A stretch of DNA of 64,000 nt from CAWFFV01 sp963814985 (GTDB taxonomy: Bacteria; Chloroflexota; Ktedonobacteria; Ktedonobacterales; Ktedonobacteraceae): contig CAWFFV010000056.1 in NCBI GenBank assembly GCA_963814985.1, positions 153,233 to 217,232 of the forward strand, given 5' to 3'. Of the stretch, positions 8,355 through 17,107 are shown piece by piece (the stretch's first letter is position 1; the number at the start of each line of letters is the position of its first letter). The notes below the pieces were generated by a model. The model was not told where the DNA came from, did not search any database, and was given only the letters and a program-made list of their open reading frames with translations. The position numbers and the translations under genes are program-made.

Positions 8355-9327
8355 TTACTTGTTTGAGAATAGTCCCTCTGGTGTCTTTTGCGGTACCAGA
8401 ACCTTTAAGGCTCCAGGGGCAATGGCAAATGTTATAGCGGGATATCCTTGAGAGGTATGTCCTACCGGGTCCCCGTCAATTTGAATAGCAATTGGTCGGC
8501 GGGTCCGTATTTTGATAGTCTTACCCTTCAGGTAACGTACCCTTTGGTGACGCCGCTCTTTTCTGGAGTAAAAATTCGATGAAAAGTAAAACACGCTCAA
8601 GCATCGTTTGTTTGCGAACAATGCAGATATCGAGCAGTCCATCATCACATTTTGCCTGCCAGGTGTACTTGATTGCTCCCCCATAGAGTTGTGTATTGCC
8701 GATAATAATCTGAAGTGCATTTGTTCTGACTACACGCCCGTCTATTTGCAAAAATGTACGAAAGCCGGGATAGCTCAGGCCTAACCAGGTACCAACGAGG
8801 AGATAACCAATAACACCAAGACGTTTGACCGGTTTCTTTTCAACTGCATGGGTGACTTCTCCATCAAAACCAATACCAGCCATGAGAAGAAAATAGCGAT
8901 CATCGGCCTTCCCAAGATCGACGTAGCGTGTTTGGCTGTTGAGCAGTACTCCCCGTGCACCGACGGTATCCAGTGGGATACCAACTTCCCTTGCCCAGAC
9001 ATTTACTGTCCCGCAGGGCAAAACGCCTAATGCGATCTCACTCCCAGCAAGTTCCTGGATGATCTCATTAATGGTGCCATCTCCCCCTACAGCAACAACA
9101 ACGTTGATGTTTTCTGCAACCGCTTCACGAGCCAACCTGCGTGCATCTCCAGCAGCCTGGGTCAGTTTCAGGTCAACTTGCCAACCATGGTTGCGTAAAA
9201 TAGTGATGGTTTCCTGTATCTGGTTGGTTTGGGAGATATAGCTACCAGAAGTCGGGTTGGCTATAAGAATGGCCGAGACTTCAGGTTTTGCTACGGCCTC
9301 TCTATTTGTAAGTAGACTTTCTTGCAT
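8355..9327 (-). CDS. Diacylglycerol/lipid kinase family protein (frameshifted near its end)
   Basis: The main frame (9327 to 8521) has the DAGK catalytic features: AILIANPTSGS near the start, VVAVGGDGTINEII at about residues 77-90, LGVLPCGTVNVWAREVGIP, and GIGFDGEV. The C-terminal beta domain continues in another frame (8355-8560): IKIRTRRPIAIQIDGDPVG and ALKVLVPQ. A one-base shift near 8540 splits them. Complete length would be about 320 residues, normal for YegS/BmrU-like lipid kinases. The family phosphorylates diacylglycerol or a related lipid at the membrane. The gene stands alone, facing the small membrane-protein gene. Confidence 0.85.
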
Positions 9328-9397
9328 GGCTATCTTCTCTGATCTTGTGAGTAGGTCCTGTCACCTATATAATATAATATAACATCAAATTCGTATC

Positions 9398-9542
9398 TAC
9401 TCAGGTCTCCTCACTACCTGCGGTGGCTCGCTCTCGTTTTGTGTGGGTTTTGTCATCCGTGGCAGAGGTTGCGGCGCAACCTCTGCCACGGATGACAAAA
9501 CCCACACAAAACGGCTTGCGAAGCGCCTCTGGCGCTGAGGAA
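9398..9542. repeat. Palindromic hairpin element, copy 2
   Basis: Contains a perfect 79-base palindrome (9435-9513, 39-bp arms, centre G at 9474) with apex TTGCG-G-CGCAA. It is flanked by CTACTCAGGTCTCCTC and CCTGCGGTGGCTCGCTC on the left and TTGCGAAGCGCC and GGCGCTGAGGAAT on the right. The element lies between the lipid kinase start and the alr stop. Confidence 0.9.
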
Positions 9543-9583
9543 TCACGAAAAGAGGCGTGGGGAGTATCGATCAAATTCTTTGC

Positions 9584-12194
9584 TTAATCTACACGTGGCA
9601 CTCGTGCAAGAATCTCTGACACCACCTCATAGTTAATAGTACCAAGGCGCTCTGCGACCTGTTCAGCCGTCAGGGTTACATCTCCCTGGTGTCCAATCAA
9701 GACCACCTCATCACCCACACGTGTTTGTGGAAGGTGTGTGACATCAACCATACACTGATCCATACAGACACGACCAAGAATGGGGACATGCTGTTCATGA
9801 ATAAGCACCACTCCCCAGTTTTTGGAGCACGTCTAAAGCCATCGGCATAGCCGACAGGCAAGACCGCAACTCGCGTAGGACGTTGCGTCACATAGGTACA
9901 ACCGTAGCTGATACACTCGCCCTCTGGTATCATCTTCACCTGTGATACTTGCGTTTTGAAGGAGAGAGCAGCGCGAAATCCCTCCGGTAAGCGTACTTCT
10001 GCTGATGGGTCCAGTCCATAGATGGCAATGCCTGGACGTACCATGTCGAAGTGAGCTTGGGGAAGGCTAATTGTGGCGGCACTGTTGGCAGCATGCATAA
10101 TCAGCGGACGTAGCTCCAGTTCCTCTAAGACTTGTAAGATCGCTTGAAATCGTGCAAGTTGTTTGTATGCATGGGTTTGATCGCTGGAGTCTGCCGCTGC
10201 AAAATGTGTGTACAAACCTTCCAGTTCGAAGTTCTGGTAATGCTGTGATTTCACGAATCAGCGCCACTATTTCATCATGCTGTTGGGCACAGATGCCTAA
10301 ACGTCCCATCCCTGTGTCAACCTTAATGTGAACTTTGACGGTCTTGCCAAGAGCGAGGGCTGCTCGTGCAAGGGCCTGGGCGGATTCGCTGGAATAGAGT
10401 GTAACGGTTACATTGAGGCGTACCGCTTCACGCATCTGCCAGAGAGGAACATAGCCAAAGACAAGAATAGGCGCTGTAATACCAGCTTCCCGCAAAGGAA
10501 TCGCTTCGCTCACTGTTGCAACCCCTAGCATGCTGGCTCCATTATGCAGGACAGTACGTGCAACTTTCAACGCTCCATGTCCATAGGCATCAGCTTTGAG
10601 GCTCACCAGGATACGTACCTGTGGATCGATCAGCGATTTGATTCTACGGGTATTGTTGCCGATGGCACTCAGGTCAACCTCAACCCAGGTAGGACGCCCT
10701 GCACGCGTGATCACAATCTGCTTCCAACCAGGGGACTGGCGGACCAGTTGTTCGCGGGCCTGGGCAGGTTGGGCCATAAGCTGTTCGGTGACTCGCTCCA
10801 TACGAGTCTCTTCGGAACCTTTGATCAGAATAGCATCGGCTATACCTTGTTTCTGATCTTCCTCTGCAGAGAATCATCTGTGCTGCTCTGACTGCATCTT
10901 CATGAGTTGAAGTAACAATGATCTGGCTGGTGGATAGTCCCGCTTGTCCGGGCAGATTTAGCAATGAGTGCTGCACGTTCTCCGCGTGTAATCAGGTAAT
11001 CCACACAATGAACGGCCTGTCGTCCTACTAGACGATGACCTTCTTCCTCATAGTCGCCAAGACTGAGCATATCGCCAAGGATAGCAATCCGGCGACGAGC
11101 TGGCAATGCTTTGAGTGTCATCAATCCTGCGAGGACTGAAGCAGGTGCAGCGTTATGGGAATCATCGAGGAGCATTGAATCATGTATTCCTGGGAGCGGG
11201 TTGAGTCGTCCTGCTAATGGGGTGATTTGCCTGAATGCTTGCTGTATCTCTATAGGCTTCAGTCCACACATCTGTGCAACGGTATATGTTGCGAGCATGG
11301 TAGAGACGTGATGCGCTCCCAACAGGCGAGATGTAAGTTGGAGCGTTTCCCCATCTGGTTCTGTATCAGGAATTGGCAGGGTGCATTGTACTCCCGCCCA
11401 TGTGACGTGGATATCACGTACGTGCGATGGAGAGAAGGGAATAAGGGATGCCGTGCTTTTTTCCTGAGCTACAAGTGCACTGGTCAAAGGATCATCTTGA
11501 TTGAAGAGGGCCATACCATTGTCTCTCAGGCATGTAAAGATCATGCCCAGTTCTGTGGCAAGCTGTCCAAGTGAGCCAAAATATTGTAGTTGTGTGGGAC
11601 TGATATTGGTGAGAACGCCGATCTGAGGACGCGCTATGCGACAGAGCTGGGCAATCTCGCCCGAATGGTCACACCCCAACTCCAGTACTGCATATTCGTG
11701 TCGTTCCTCAAGTCGCCCAAGGAGAGAGCGGTAATCCGAGCAGATCGTTATAATTCTGCCAGCTTCTAAAGGTTGCAAAATGGCTTGCGAGGACTGTAGC
11801 GATAGCTTCTTTGGTGCTTGTCTTGCCAACACTGCCCGTTATAGCAATCACGGTGGGATGCCACCGTTGCAGGATGGCCTCAGCATATTGTTGCAGTGCA
11901 AGACGCGTATCATCGACGACGACGGTTGCCACCTGTGCCAGTGCGGTTTGTATCTCCTCTGAAAGGGCATTGATGATTCGTGCTTCTACCAGTAGACCCT
12001 GTGGCTCCCCGGCGTAGCGCGTCAAGCAGATAGTCATGTCCATCACTACGCTCACCCCGTACCGCGACAAACATTTCTCCTGGCAGAAGTTGGCGAGTAT
12101 CGTGACTAAAAGCATCAAAGCGAGTCTGCTTTCCCTGGTAACGCAGGCTGCCCTTTGTTGCCTCAAGCAGGTGTGCTAAAGATGAATCATCCAT
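9584..12194 (-). CDS. murF-alr: Bifunctional MurF-alanine racemase fusion (frameshifted)
   Basis: MurF part (12194 to about 10790): MDDSSLAHLLEATKG, the P-loop ITGSVGKTSTKEA, AVLELGCDHSGEIAQL, LTNISPTQLQ, and LDDSHNAAPASV, ending DAILIKGSEETRMERV. The same frame then runs straight through AGRPTWVEVDLSAIGNN into alanine racemase, so the two are one protein. Alr part: PLP-lysine motif VSLKADAYGHGA, HIKVDTGMGRLG, the catalytic-Tyr region CISYGCTYVT, VGYADGFRR and GRVCMDQCMVDV, ending at 9584. Together about 870 residues. The fusion makes D-alanine (racemase) and adds D-Ala-D-Ala to the UDP-MurNAc tripeptide (ligase), both in cytoplasmic peptidoglycan precursor synthesis. At least five one-base shifts (around 9820, 10220, 10880, 11740, 12040) break the frames. 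As both activities are normally essential, they are probably sequence errors. Confidence 0.88.
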
Positions 12195-12237
12195 CCTCCA
12201 TACTGTTCCCTTACATATCCGTGATTTTCCCTACAGG

Positions 12238-12263
12238 AGGGTAAGGCCGCAAGGCCCTACCTA
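12238..12263. terminator. Short hairpin, possible terminator
   Basis: GGTAAGGCC pairs with GGCCCTACC (one G-U) across GC in the 77-base gap between the Clp-N/receiver gene and murF. There is no long U tract on either strand, so termination is only a guess. Confidence 0.35.
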
Positions 12264-12271
12264 TGTTCCTG

Positions 12272-13175
12272 TTACAGTCGGCCAAAGACACTGGCAACCG
12301 CAGCTATTAAAGCACTCGGCTTAAAAGGCTTTTGCAAGTATCCATCGGTCTCCAAAAGCAAACTCACCAGGGGACTTTCATCACGTACTGTTGCGCCCAA
12401 AATGATGAACGGGATCTGTGCTGTTCGTACTTCAGCACCGCAAAGCATGAAGCAACTGATACCCACTTTGCGATTTTTCGCTATCAAGCATCACACAATC
12501 AGGCTGTTCAGCATCAATACGTTCTCGTCCCTGGCTCTCATCATAAACTGGAACGACCATATAAGAGGCCCCTTCTAGCTTCAACGCATATTTGATGAGT
12601 TCTATAATGGTTGGATTTTTGCAGATAATCATGATCTTCTTGCCTTTGCCTCGGGTGCTTGGCGATGGTGAAGCGTCCTCCTGGGATGAGTTGAGTTCCT
12701 GGAAAGCATCCTTCCGGGATGAGACTGGCTTACTGAGCACGTAAACTGTCTGCGTGCGCACCTTTTCCAGGCTCACCCCCAGACACCCCAACACACCAGC
12801 TACAATTCCTTCGCCTTCGCGTATGAGACCAAGCAGAAGGTGCTCAGTAGCAATATAGTGATGATTCAGGCGGCGAGCTTCGTCAGCCGCAAGCTCAATC
12901 ACCTTCCTGGAACGTGGAGTCAGACCGATCTCACCAACAACGATACGGTCTGCACGACCAACAATAAATTCAACTGCGCTGCGAGCTGTGTTGAGTTCCA
13001 CACCAAGATTTATCAGTACGTTTGCTGCAACACCCTCACCTTCGCGTACAAGACCAAGCAGTAAATGCTCTGTCCCAATATAATTGTGTTGGAAGCGCCG
13101 GGCTTCTTCTTGAGCCAGGCTCAGAACTTTCCGTGCTCGTTCTGTGAACTTATCGAAGCGATCTCTTTCATTCAT
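12272..13175 (-). CDS. Clp N-terminal domain fused to a degenerate receiver domain
   Basis: Start MNERDRFDKFTERARKVL at 13175. Two Clp-N repeats follow: NYIGTEHLLLGLVREGEGVAANVL (about residues 29-52) and HYIATEHLLLGLIREGEGIVAGVL (about 103-126). No AAA+ module follows. A Ser/Pro-rich linker leads into a response-regulator receiver: KKIMIICKNPTIIELIKYALKLEG, then CVMLDSE, and, after a one-base shift near 12460, QIPFIILGA and the conserved Lys of GYLQKPFKPSALI. The phospho-accepting Asp (MLD) and the Lys are present, but the acidic pair normally at the end of strand 1 (DD) is replaced by CKN, so Mg2+ binding and phosphorylation may be lost. Clp-N domains bind substrates or adaptors of Clp proteases. 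A role as a Clp adaptor or decoy controlled by the receiver is inference. Confidence 0.85.
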
Positions 13176-13397
13176 CTGTTTGTCATCCCTTTTCAATAGC
13201 AGAAAGTGGAACAAGCCGCCTCTGATATTTCGATAAACGGTCCATTCTATCGTACCACAATATGTGTCATTTTGTTCTTTTTACATCATATGATATTATG
13301 AAGAATGAGCACTCGTCGTTGACTCACAAGATCTGAATGCAAGAGGCTTCGACAATTCAAAAGAACCTCAGATCACAGACTACTGGTAGGAGATCTG

Positions 13398-13849
13398 ATG
13401 AACCCATCCCGGATACAACAACTGTTGTCTCTTATCAGGAAAGAGTGGAAAGCTCTTCCAGAAGAGTGCAAACCATGGGGAGTCTGGATAACGCTTCGCG
13501 CTCCTCTTATAGCTGATGCGGATCATCCGCTGCAGGATGCCCCCATTCACCATGCGTGGTTTCTAGAGGAGAGTATGAACATGCCTCAAGAGCGAAGTAT
13601 TTGGGCATTTACGCGTTTCTGGGTGATGCACTTTGAGCGGCCCTGGGATGAAGCCTTCTGTGCTTCTGCTGACCCTCGGTTTTCCGCTCGCTGTTATCCG
13701 CTTGGCTTGGCCGCTTTTGCTCTTTACGCGGAACTCCCCTGACCTCTGTCTGGAAACCATATGGGGTGAGCGTTTGGGATGGAGCCGCCGTTTCGACGTT
13801 TACCCCTGATGGCTCGATCGAGCATGTCCAGGGACTCTGGATCGCATAG
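13398..13849 (+). CDS. Conserved-looking hypothetical protein (frameshifted)
   Basis: ATG at 13398 with GGTAGGAG just upstream. Residues 1-114 read MNPSRIQQLLSLIRKEWKALPE and on to a Trp/Phe-rich middle (WAFTRFWVMHFERPW). A stop at 13740 is followed at once, one base over, by SVWKPYGVSVWDGAAVSTF, PDGSIEHVQGLW and a TAG at 13849, so the real protein is probably about 150 residues. No membrane helix and no motif I can name. Confidence 0.55.
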
Positions 13850-13925
13850 TCAGCCCTGAGTTCGTATTACCCGCTGTTAGCACTCCTTGCCGCGCTACCA
13901 TCCCGAAGTTTTCAGGGGATTCGGG

Positions 13926-14189
13926 TTACTCTTTCGATATGTCAGTCCAACGTTGAGGCATCTCACTTACCTCTATCAAATCTGTCAGAGGAACATCAAG
14001 TGCCCAGGCAATTTTCACGGCAGTGCTTACCACCACATCGCGATAGGGATCATTAAATAGCCGTTTAACCGTTTTAAAATCAACATTTGCGGCACGCGAT
14101 AGAGATGATTGATTAAAACCCTTCTGTTCTGCAATCTCGCGAACTTTTAACCTTATCCTCATAGCGCTAAATATAGCAGTCTCCATCAC
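13926..14189 (-). CDS. XRE-family helix-turn-helix regulator (small)
   Basis: 87 residues from 14189, or 78 from the internal ATG at 14162 (MRIRLKVREIAEQKGFNQS), which is the more natural start for this family. The HTH runs VREIAEQKGFNQSSLSRAANVDFKTVKRLFND, followed by the typical helix VSTAVKIAWALDVPLTDLIEV. Single-domain Cro/C1-type DNA-binding protein. It is transcribed away from the coiled-coil gene at 14306. The 116 bases between them probably hold both promoters and its operator. Confidence 0.85.
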   Translation of the reverse strand: MMETAIFSAMRIRLKVREIAEQKGFNQSSLSRAANVDFKTVKRLFNDPYRDVVVSTAVKIAWALDVPLTDLIEVSEMPQRWTDISKE

Positions 14190-14257
14190 TTGACAGTACT
14201 ACCCAAAATAGGCTAACCTTTAGAGGATATCCTTATAAGGTCAATCGACAAAAACAC

Positions 14258-14302
14258 ATGGGTAGTGAAGTGGCAAGATTGAAGTCAGTCGAAGGAGGAT
14301 AA
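14258..14302 (+). CDS. 14-codon upstream ORF (leader or partial duplication)
   Basis: ATG at 14258 to TAA at 14300-14302: MGSEVARLKSVEGG. The TAA follows directly on the ribosome site AAGGAGGA of the next gene, three bases before its GTG start at 14306. Six residues (SEVARL) are shared with the start of that gene, MSEVARLRKQ, and so is the DNA GTGAAGTGGCAAGA. Either a translated leader coupled to the downstream gene or a small duplication of the gene start. Confidence 0.35.
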   Translation: MGSEVARLKSVEGG

Positions 14303-14305
14303 GTC

Positions 14306-14548
14306 GTGAGTGAAGTGGCAAGACTGAGGAAACAAATTGAGTTAGAGTGTCAGGCTATGCATAGAGCATTGGAGGGCTATGCCGAAGTTGCTCTGCATGA
14401 GTTTATTCGTCGTAAACATGAGAATCTTGAAAAATGCCGACAGGATCTTATCTCCATCGTAGGGGAAATTGAGGCAAATCGTATTTCGGCGGCGGTGTAC
14501 TTTAAGGCCCTTGAAGAAACGATAGATGTGATCGAAGCAAGGGAATAA
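14306..14548 (+). CDS. Small helical, probably coiled-coil protein, unknown function
   Basis: GTG start at 14306 with AAGGAGGA seven bases upstream. 80 residues, rich in Glu, Lys and Arg with heptad-like spacing (ELECQAMHRALEGYAEVALHE is one stretch). No signal peptide or membrane helix. No family recognised. It is divergent from the XRE gene, and the two may form a small regulatory pair. Confidence 0.65.
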   Translation: MSEVARLRKQIELECQAMHRALEGYAEVALHEFIRRKHENLEKCRQDLISIVGEIEANRISAAVYFKALEETIDVIEARE

Positions 14549-14555
14549 AGAAACA

Positions 14556-14798
14556 TCACGACCCGGAAATTTTGGCTTTGTACGTGTACCATTGCCGTTC
14601 ATCGAGTCCGACCCTGTGCTTGAGGATACACAGGTCATCAGGACTGAGAAATTCTTCAGCCAGATAACAGCATCGGCCAAGGTGTTCCTCCTTCACCGCG
14701 CGTGCCATCGGCCAGACGAGCCACCAGCGCTTTTGAATCTGGTGTAACTCGCGTAGATCCTGCAAGAAGAGTATCTGTAGTATGTCAAAGGTGTTCAT
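14556..14798 (-). CDS. Small hypothetical protein
   Basis: ATG at 14798 is preceded by GGAG with a six-base spacer. 80 residues: MNTFDILQILFLQDLRELHQ, then a Trp-rich WWLVW stretch, LAEEFLSPDDLCILKHRVG and a basic C-terminus. It ends eight bases from the stop of the convergent coiled-coil gene. No family recognised. Confidence 0.5.
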   Translation of the reverse strand: MNTFDILQILFLQDLRELHQIQKRWWLVWPMARAVKEEHLGRCCYLAEEFLSPDDLCILKHRVGLDERQWYTYKAKISGS

Positions 14799-15121
14799 CT
14801 TCTTCTCCGTTGTTACTCCTCTTCGATGAGGAGGTGAAAAGATGGCCTATTCTTCTTACCTATAGCATACCACATCAACGGACATAAGTGAGAGGATACA
14901 GCATAGTTATACAGAGCTGCTTCAAAGATGTAAGGGGGGATTTTTGGGTAGATGAGATGTGTGGACTTTACTCTCATACCAGGGTGCAGTGGGGCGAATG
15001 GGTCAGGGGAAATTTTTCCCTGGAGATCCATCAGATCTTCCCACTCGCAGTATCAAGTCGCGTGGAAAGATCTGTAGACTTCCTTATACAATGTCTTAAC
15101 TATCCTGATACGACTTTGAGT
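14799..15121. other. Intergenic, no gene recognised
   Basis: About 320 bases between the small hypothetical gene and the 3' end of amt. Frames here have no convincing start or family. Contains the promoter region of the leftward 14556-14798 gene but nothing else I can support. Confidence 0.4.
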
Positions 15122-16663
15122 TTACTCTCCAACCGCCGTAGCCGTGCTCTCCTCTTCCTTTACTTCCTTTACGGGTGCATGGCCATTCTGGCCATTAGAG
15201 AGAACTGCCAGCGCATATTCGGGATAGGCAACTGCACCATGCTCGTGTAAATCCAGACCTTCAAGCTCACCCGCCTTCGAGACACGGAGCACACCTACCT
15301 TTTTGAGGAGCAACATCATCGCCAACGAGATCACGAGTGTCGCCACGACCGTCGCTCCAGAGCCAATTGCCTGCGCACCAAGCTGGGACAGACCACCTCC
15401 ATAGAACAATCCTGTTACCACACTACTTGTGCTGGCCCCTGTCGGTGTTGGCGCACCGTATGCTCCTGTTGCAAACAAACCGAGCGAGAGTGTACCCCAG
15501 ATACCAGCGACGAGATGGACGGGCACAGCACCGATCGGATCATCAATCCGCAGGTATTCCAGTGCATCCAGACCCCAAACCACTACCAGCGCAGCAACAA
15601 TGCCAATGAAGAAGGCACCAACCGGATCTACCCAGTAACAAGGGCAGGTGATGGCGACAAGTCCTCCTAAGAAGCCATTGACAACCAGACCAAGATCCCA
15701 TTTCTTCGAGCGGTAGTAGGAATAGAACAAGGCCGTCAGACCTGCTGAACAAGCCGCAAGAGTGGTATTGAACGACACACGTCCGATGCCGATCGTATCA
15801 AGTGCTGAAAGCGTACTGCCTGGGTTAAAGCCATACCAGCCAAACCAGAGGATCAAACCGCCAACTGCGCCAATGACCAGATCATGGGCTGGAGGGGGGC
15901 CACCACCATCGCGCTTAAAGATGCGTCCCAGGCGTGGGCCAAGCGCGATCGCGCCAGCCAGCGAGATGGCTCCGCCAATACTATGGACCACCGTTGAGCC
16001 AGCAAAATCATGGAAATTCAGTGCTACCAGCCAGCCATCCGGTCCCCATGACCAGTGTCCAATGATGGGATAAATGAAGCCAGTCACACCAATGCTATAG
16101 AGAATGTCACCCCAAAAGCCGCAGCGCCCGATCATAGCGCCCGATGTAATGGTTGAAGCGGTATCAGCGAATGCGAACTGGAAGACCCAAAAGGCCAGCA
16201 CCGGTATCCCGGTTGCCAGATAGGTGGGACTCAGACCTTGTAAGAAAAAGCCATGCGTGCCGATCCAGGGTGTGCCTGGCTCAAACATGAAGGCGAAGCC
16301 CCAGGCCCAGAATAAGACGCCGCAAATGCAGGTATCAGCAATGCCTTCGACCAGGATATTGACAGATTCGCGGGAACGAGCGAAACCAGCTTCAAGCATC
16401 ACAAAGCCGACCTGCATACAAAAGACGAGGAAGGCGGCAATCAACGTCCAGACGGTATTCACGGCATTAATCTGTGAGGTGTCAATAGATGCCTTCGTCG
16501 TCGCATGGACTATAGTGGGAAGGAATGTCCACATAGCAACAAGCACTAATGCCAGACCCAGCAGTTTTCCTCCCATGTAGAAGGCAACGTTGCGCCGGAT
16601 GACGGGATTGCGCAGATTGGTGCGGAAACGGTCCCATACGGCGCTAAGAAGAGCTATCTGCAT
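15122..16663 (-). CDS. amt: Ammonium transporter (Amt family)
   Basis: The ATG at 16663 (MQIALLSAVWDRFRTNLRN) has GAAAGGAC eight bases upstream and is preferred over the longer frame from 16789. 514 residues. The N-terminal helix (LALVLVAMWTFLPTIVHA) may be a signal or extra helix, and the usual eleven-helix Amt core follows. Motifs: FVMLEAGFARSRESVN, DFAGSTVVHSIGG with the first pore His, and VHLVAGIWGTLSLG with the second. A hydrophilic tail after about residue 460 holds Glu-rich sequence. The family conducts ammonium across the inner membrane. No glnB/glnK gene is beside it. Confidence 0.94.
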   Translation of the reverse strand: MQIALLSAVWDRFRTNLRNPVIRRNVAFYMGGKLLGLALVLVAMWTFLPTIVHATTKASIDTSQINAVNTVWTLIAAFLVFCMQVGFVMLEAGFARSRESVNILVEGIADTCICGVLFWAWGFAFMFEPGTPWIGTHGFFLQGLSPTYLATGIPVLAFWVFQFAFADTASTITSGAMIGRCGFWGDILYSIGVTGFIYPIIGHWSWGPDGWLVALNFHDFAGSTVVHSIGGAISLAGAIALGPRLGRIFKRDGGGPPPAHDLVIGAVGGLILWFGWYGFNPGSTLSALDTIGIGRVSFNTTLAACSAGLTALFYSYYRSKKWDLGLVVNGFLGGLVAITCPCYWVDPVGAFFIGIVAALVVVWGLDALEYLRIDDPIGAVPVHLVAGIWGTLSLGLFATGAYGAPTPTGASTSSVVTGLFYGGGLSQLGAQAIGSGATVVATLVISLAMMLLLKKVGVLRVSKAGELEGLDLHEHGAVAYPEYALAVLSNGQNGHAPVKEVKEEESTATAVGE

Positions 16664-17022
16664 AAGATAAGTCCTTTCAGTCAAATTAAGTTGTAGGGGT
16701 AGGAAAGTTTCTCTCACATCAGGTGGACGACAATACCGTTCTCGACTGTGAGCAAACTGACGGGAAGGATCTCCGTTGATGGACTTCACTTTTTATTCTC
16801 TTAAAATAGTATAAAGCTTGCCAATAGCTCCTACTAGAGACAACATACCAGAAATCACATATGGGCCATTCTTGCATATTGCACAATTGGCAAGATTTAG
16901 CTAAAGAAATTTTTAGATTGTTCAGCTTTTTCTTGATCGATTCTTGAGGATAAATTGGGTATTTTTGACATTTTCTTTAGAATCAAAAAAGATATTTGTG
17001 CATTTTGTCCAGTAATCTCTCA
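16664..17022. other. AT-rich intergenic region upstream of amt
   Basis: Holds the leader of the leftward amt gene and an AT-rich stretch. CTTGCATATTGCA and ACAATTGGCAAG (about 16873-16896) form a loose dyad. I see no gene and no clear riboswitch. Confidence 0.4.
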
Positions 17023-17107
17023 GCTCGCTAAGGCATTTAATATAAAAACAGGGTCAGGTTTGCGCCGCAAACCTGACCCTGTTTTTATATTAAATGCCTT
17101 AGCGAGC
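17023..17107. repeat. Perfect 85-base palindrome overlapping the end of dprA
   Basis: Arms of 42 bases, exactly complementary, with a single central C at 17065 and apex TTTGCG-C-CGCAAA. The right arm includes the stop codon and the last two codons of dprA (Ala-Arg-stop), and the left arm mirrors them. It would form a strong hairpin in the dprA mRNA; there is an A/T-rich stem portion but no separate U tract. Same apex as the hairpin elements elsewhere in the window. Confidence 0.95.

Noticed and set aside
14888..15250. 120-residue plus-strand frame overlapping the end of amt
   Set aside because: Half of it is antisense to amt, and it has no recognisable features.
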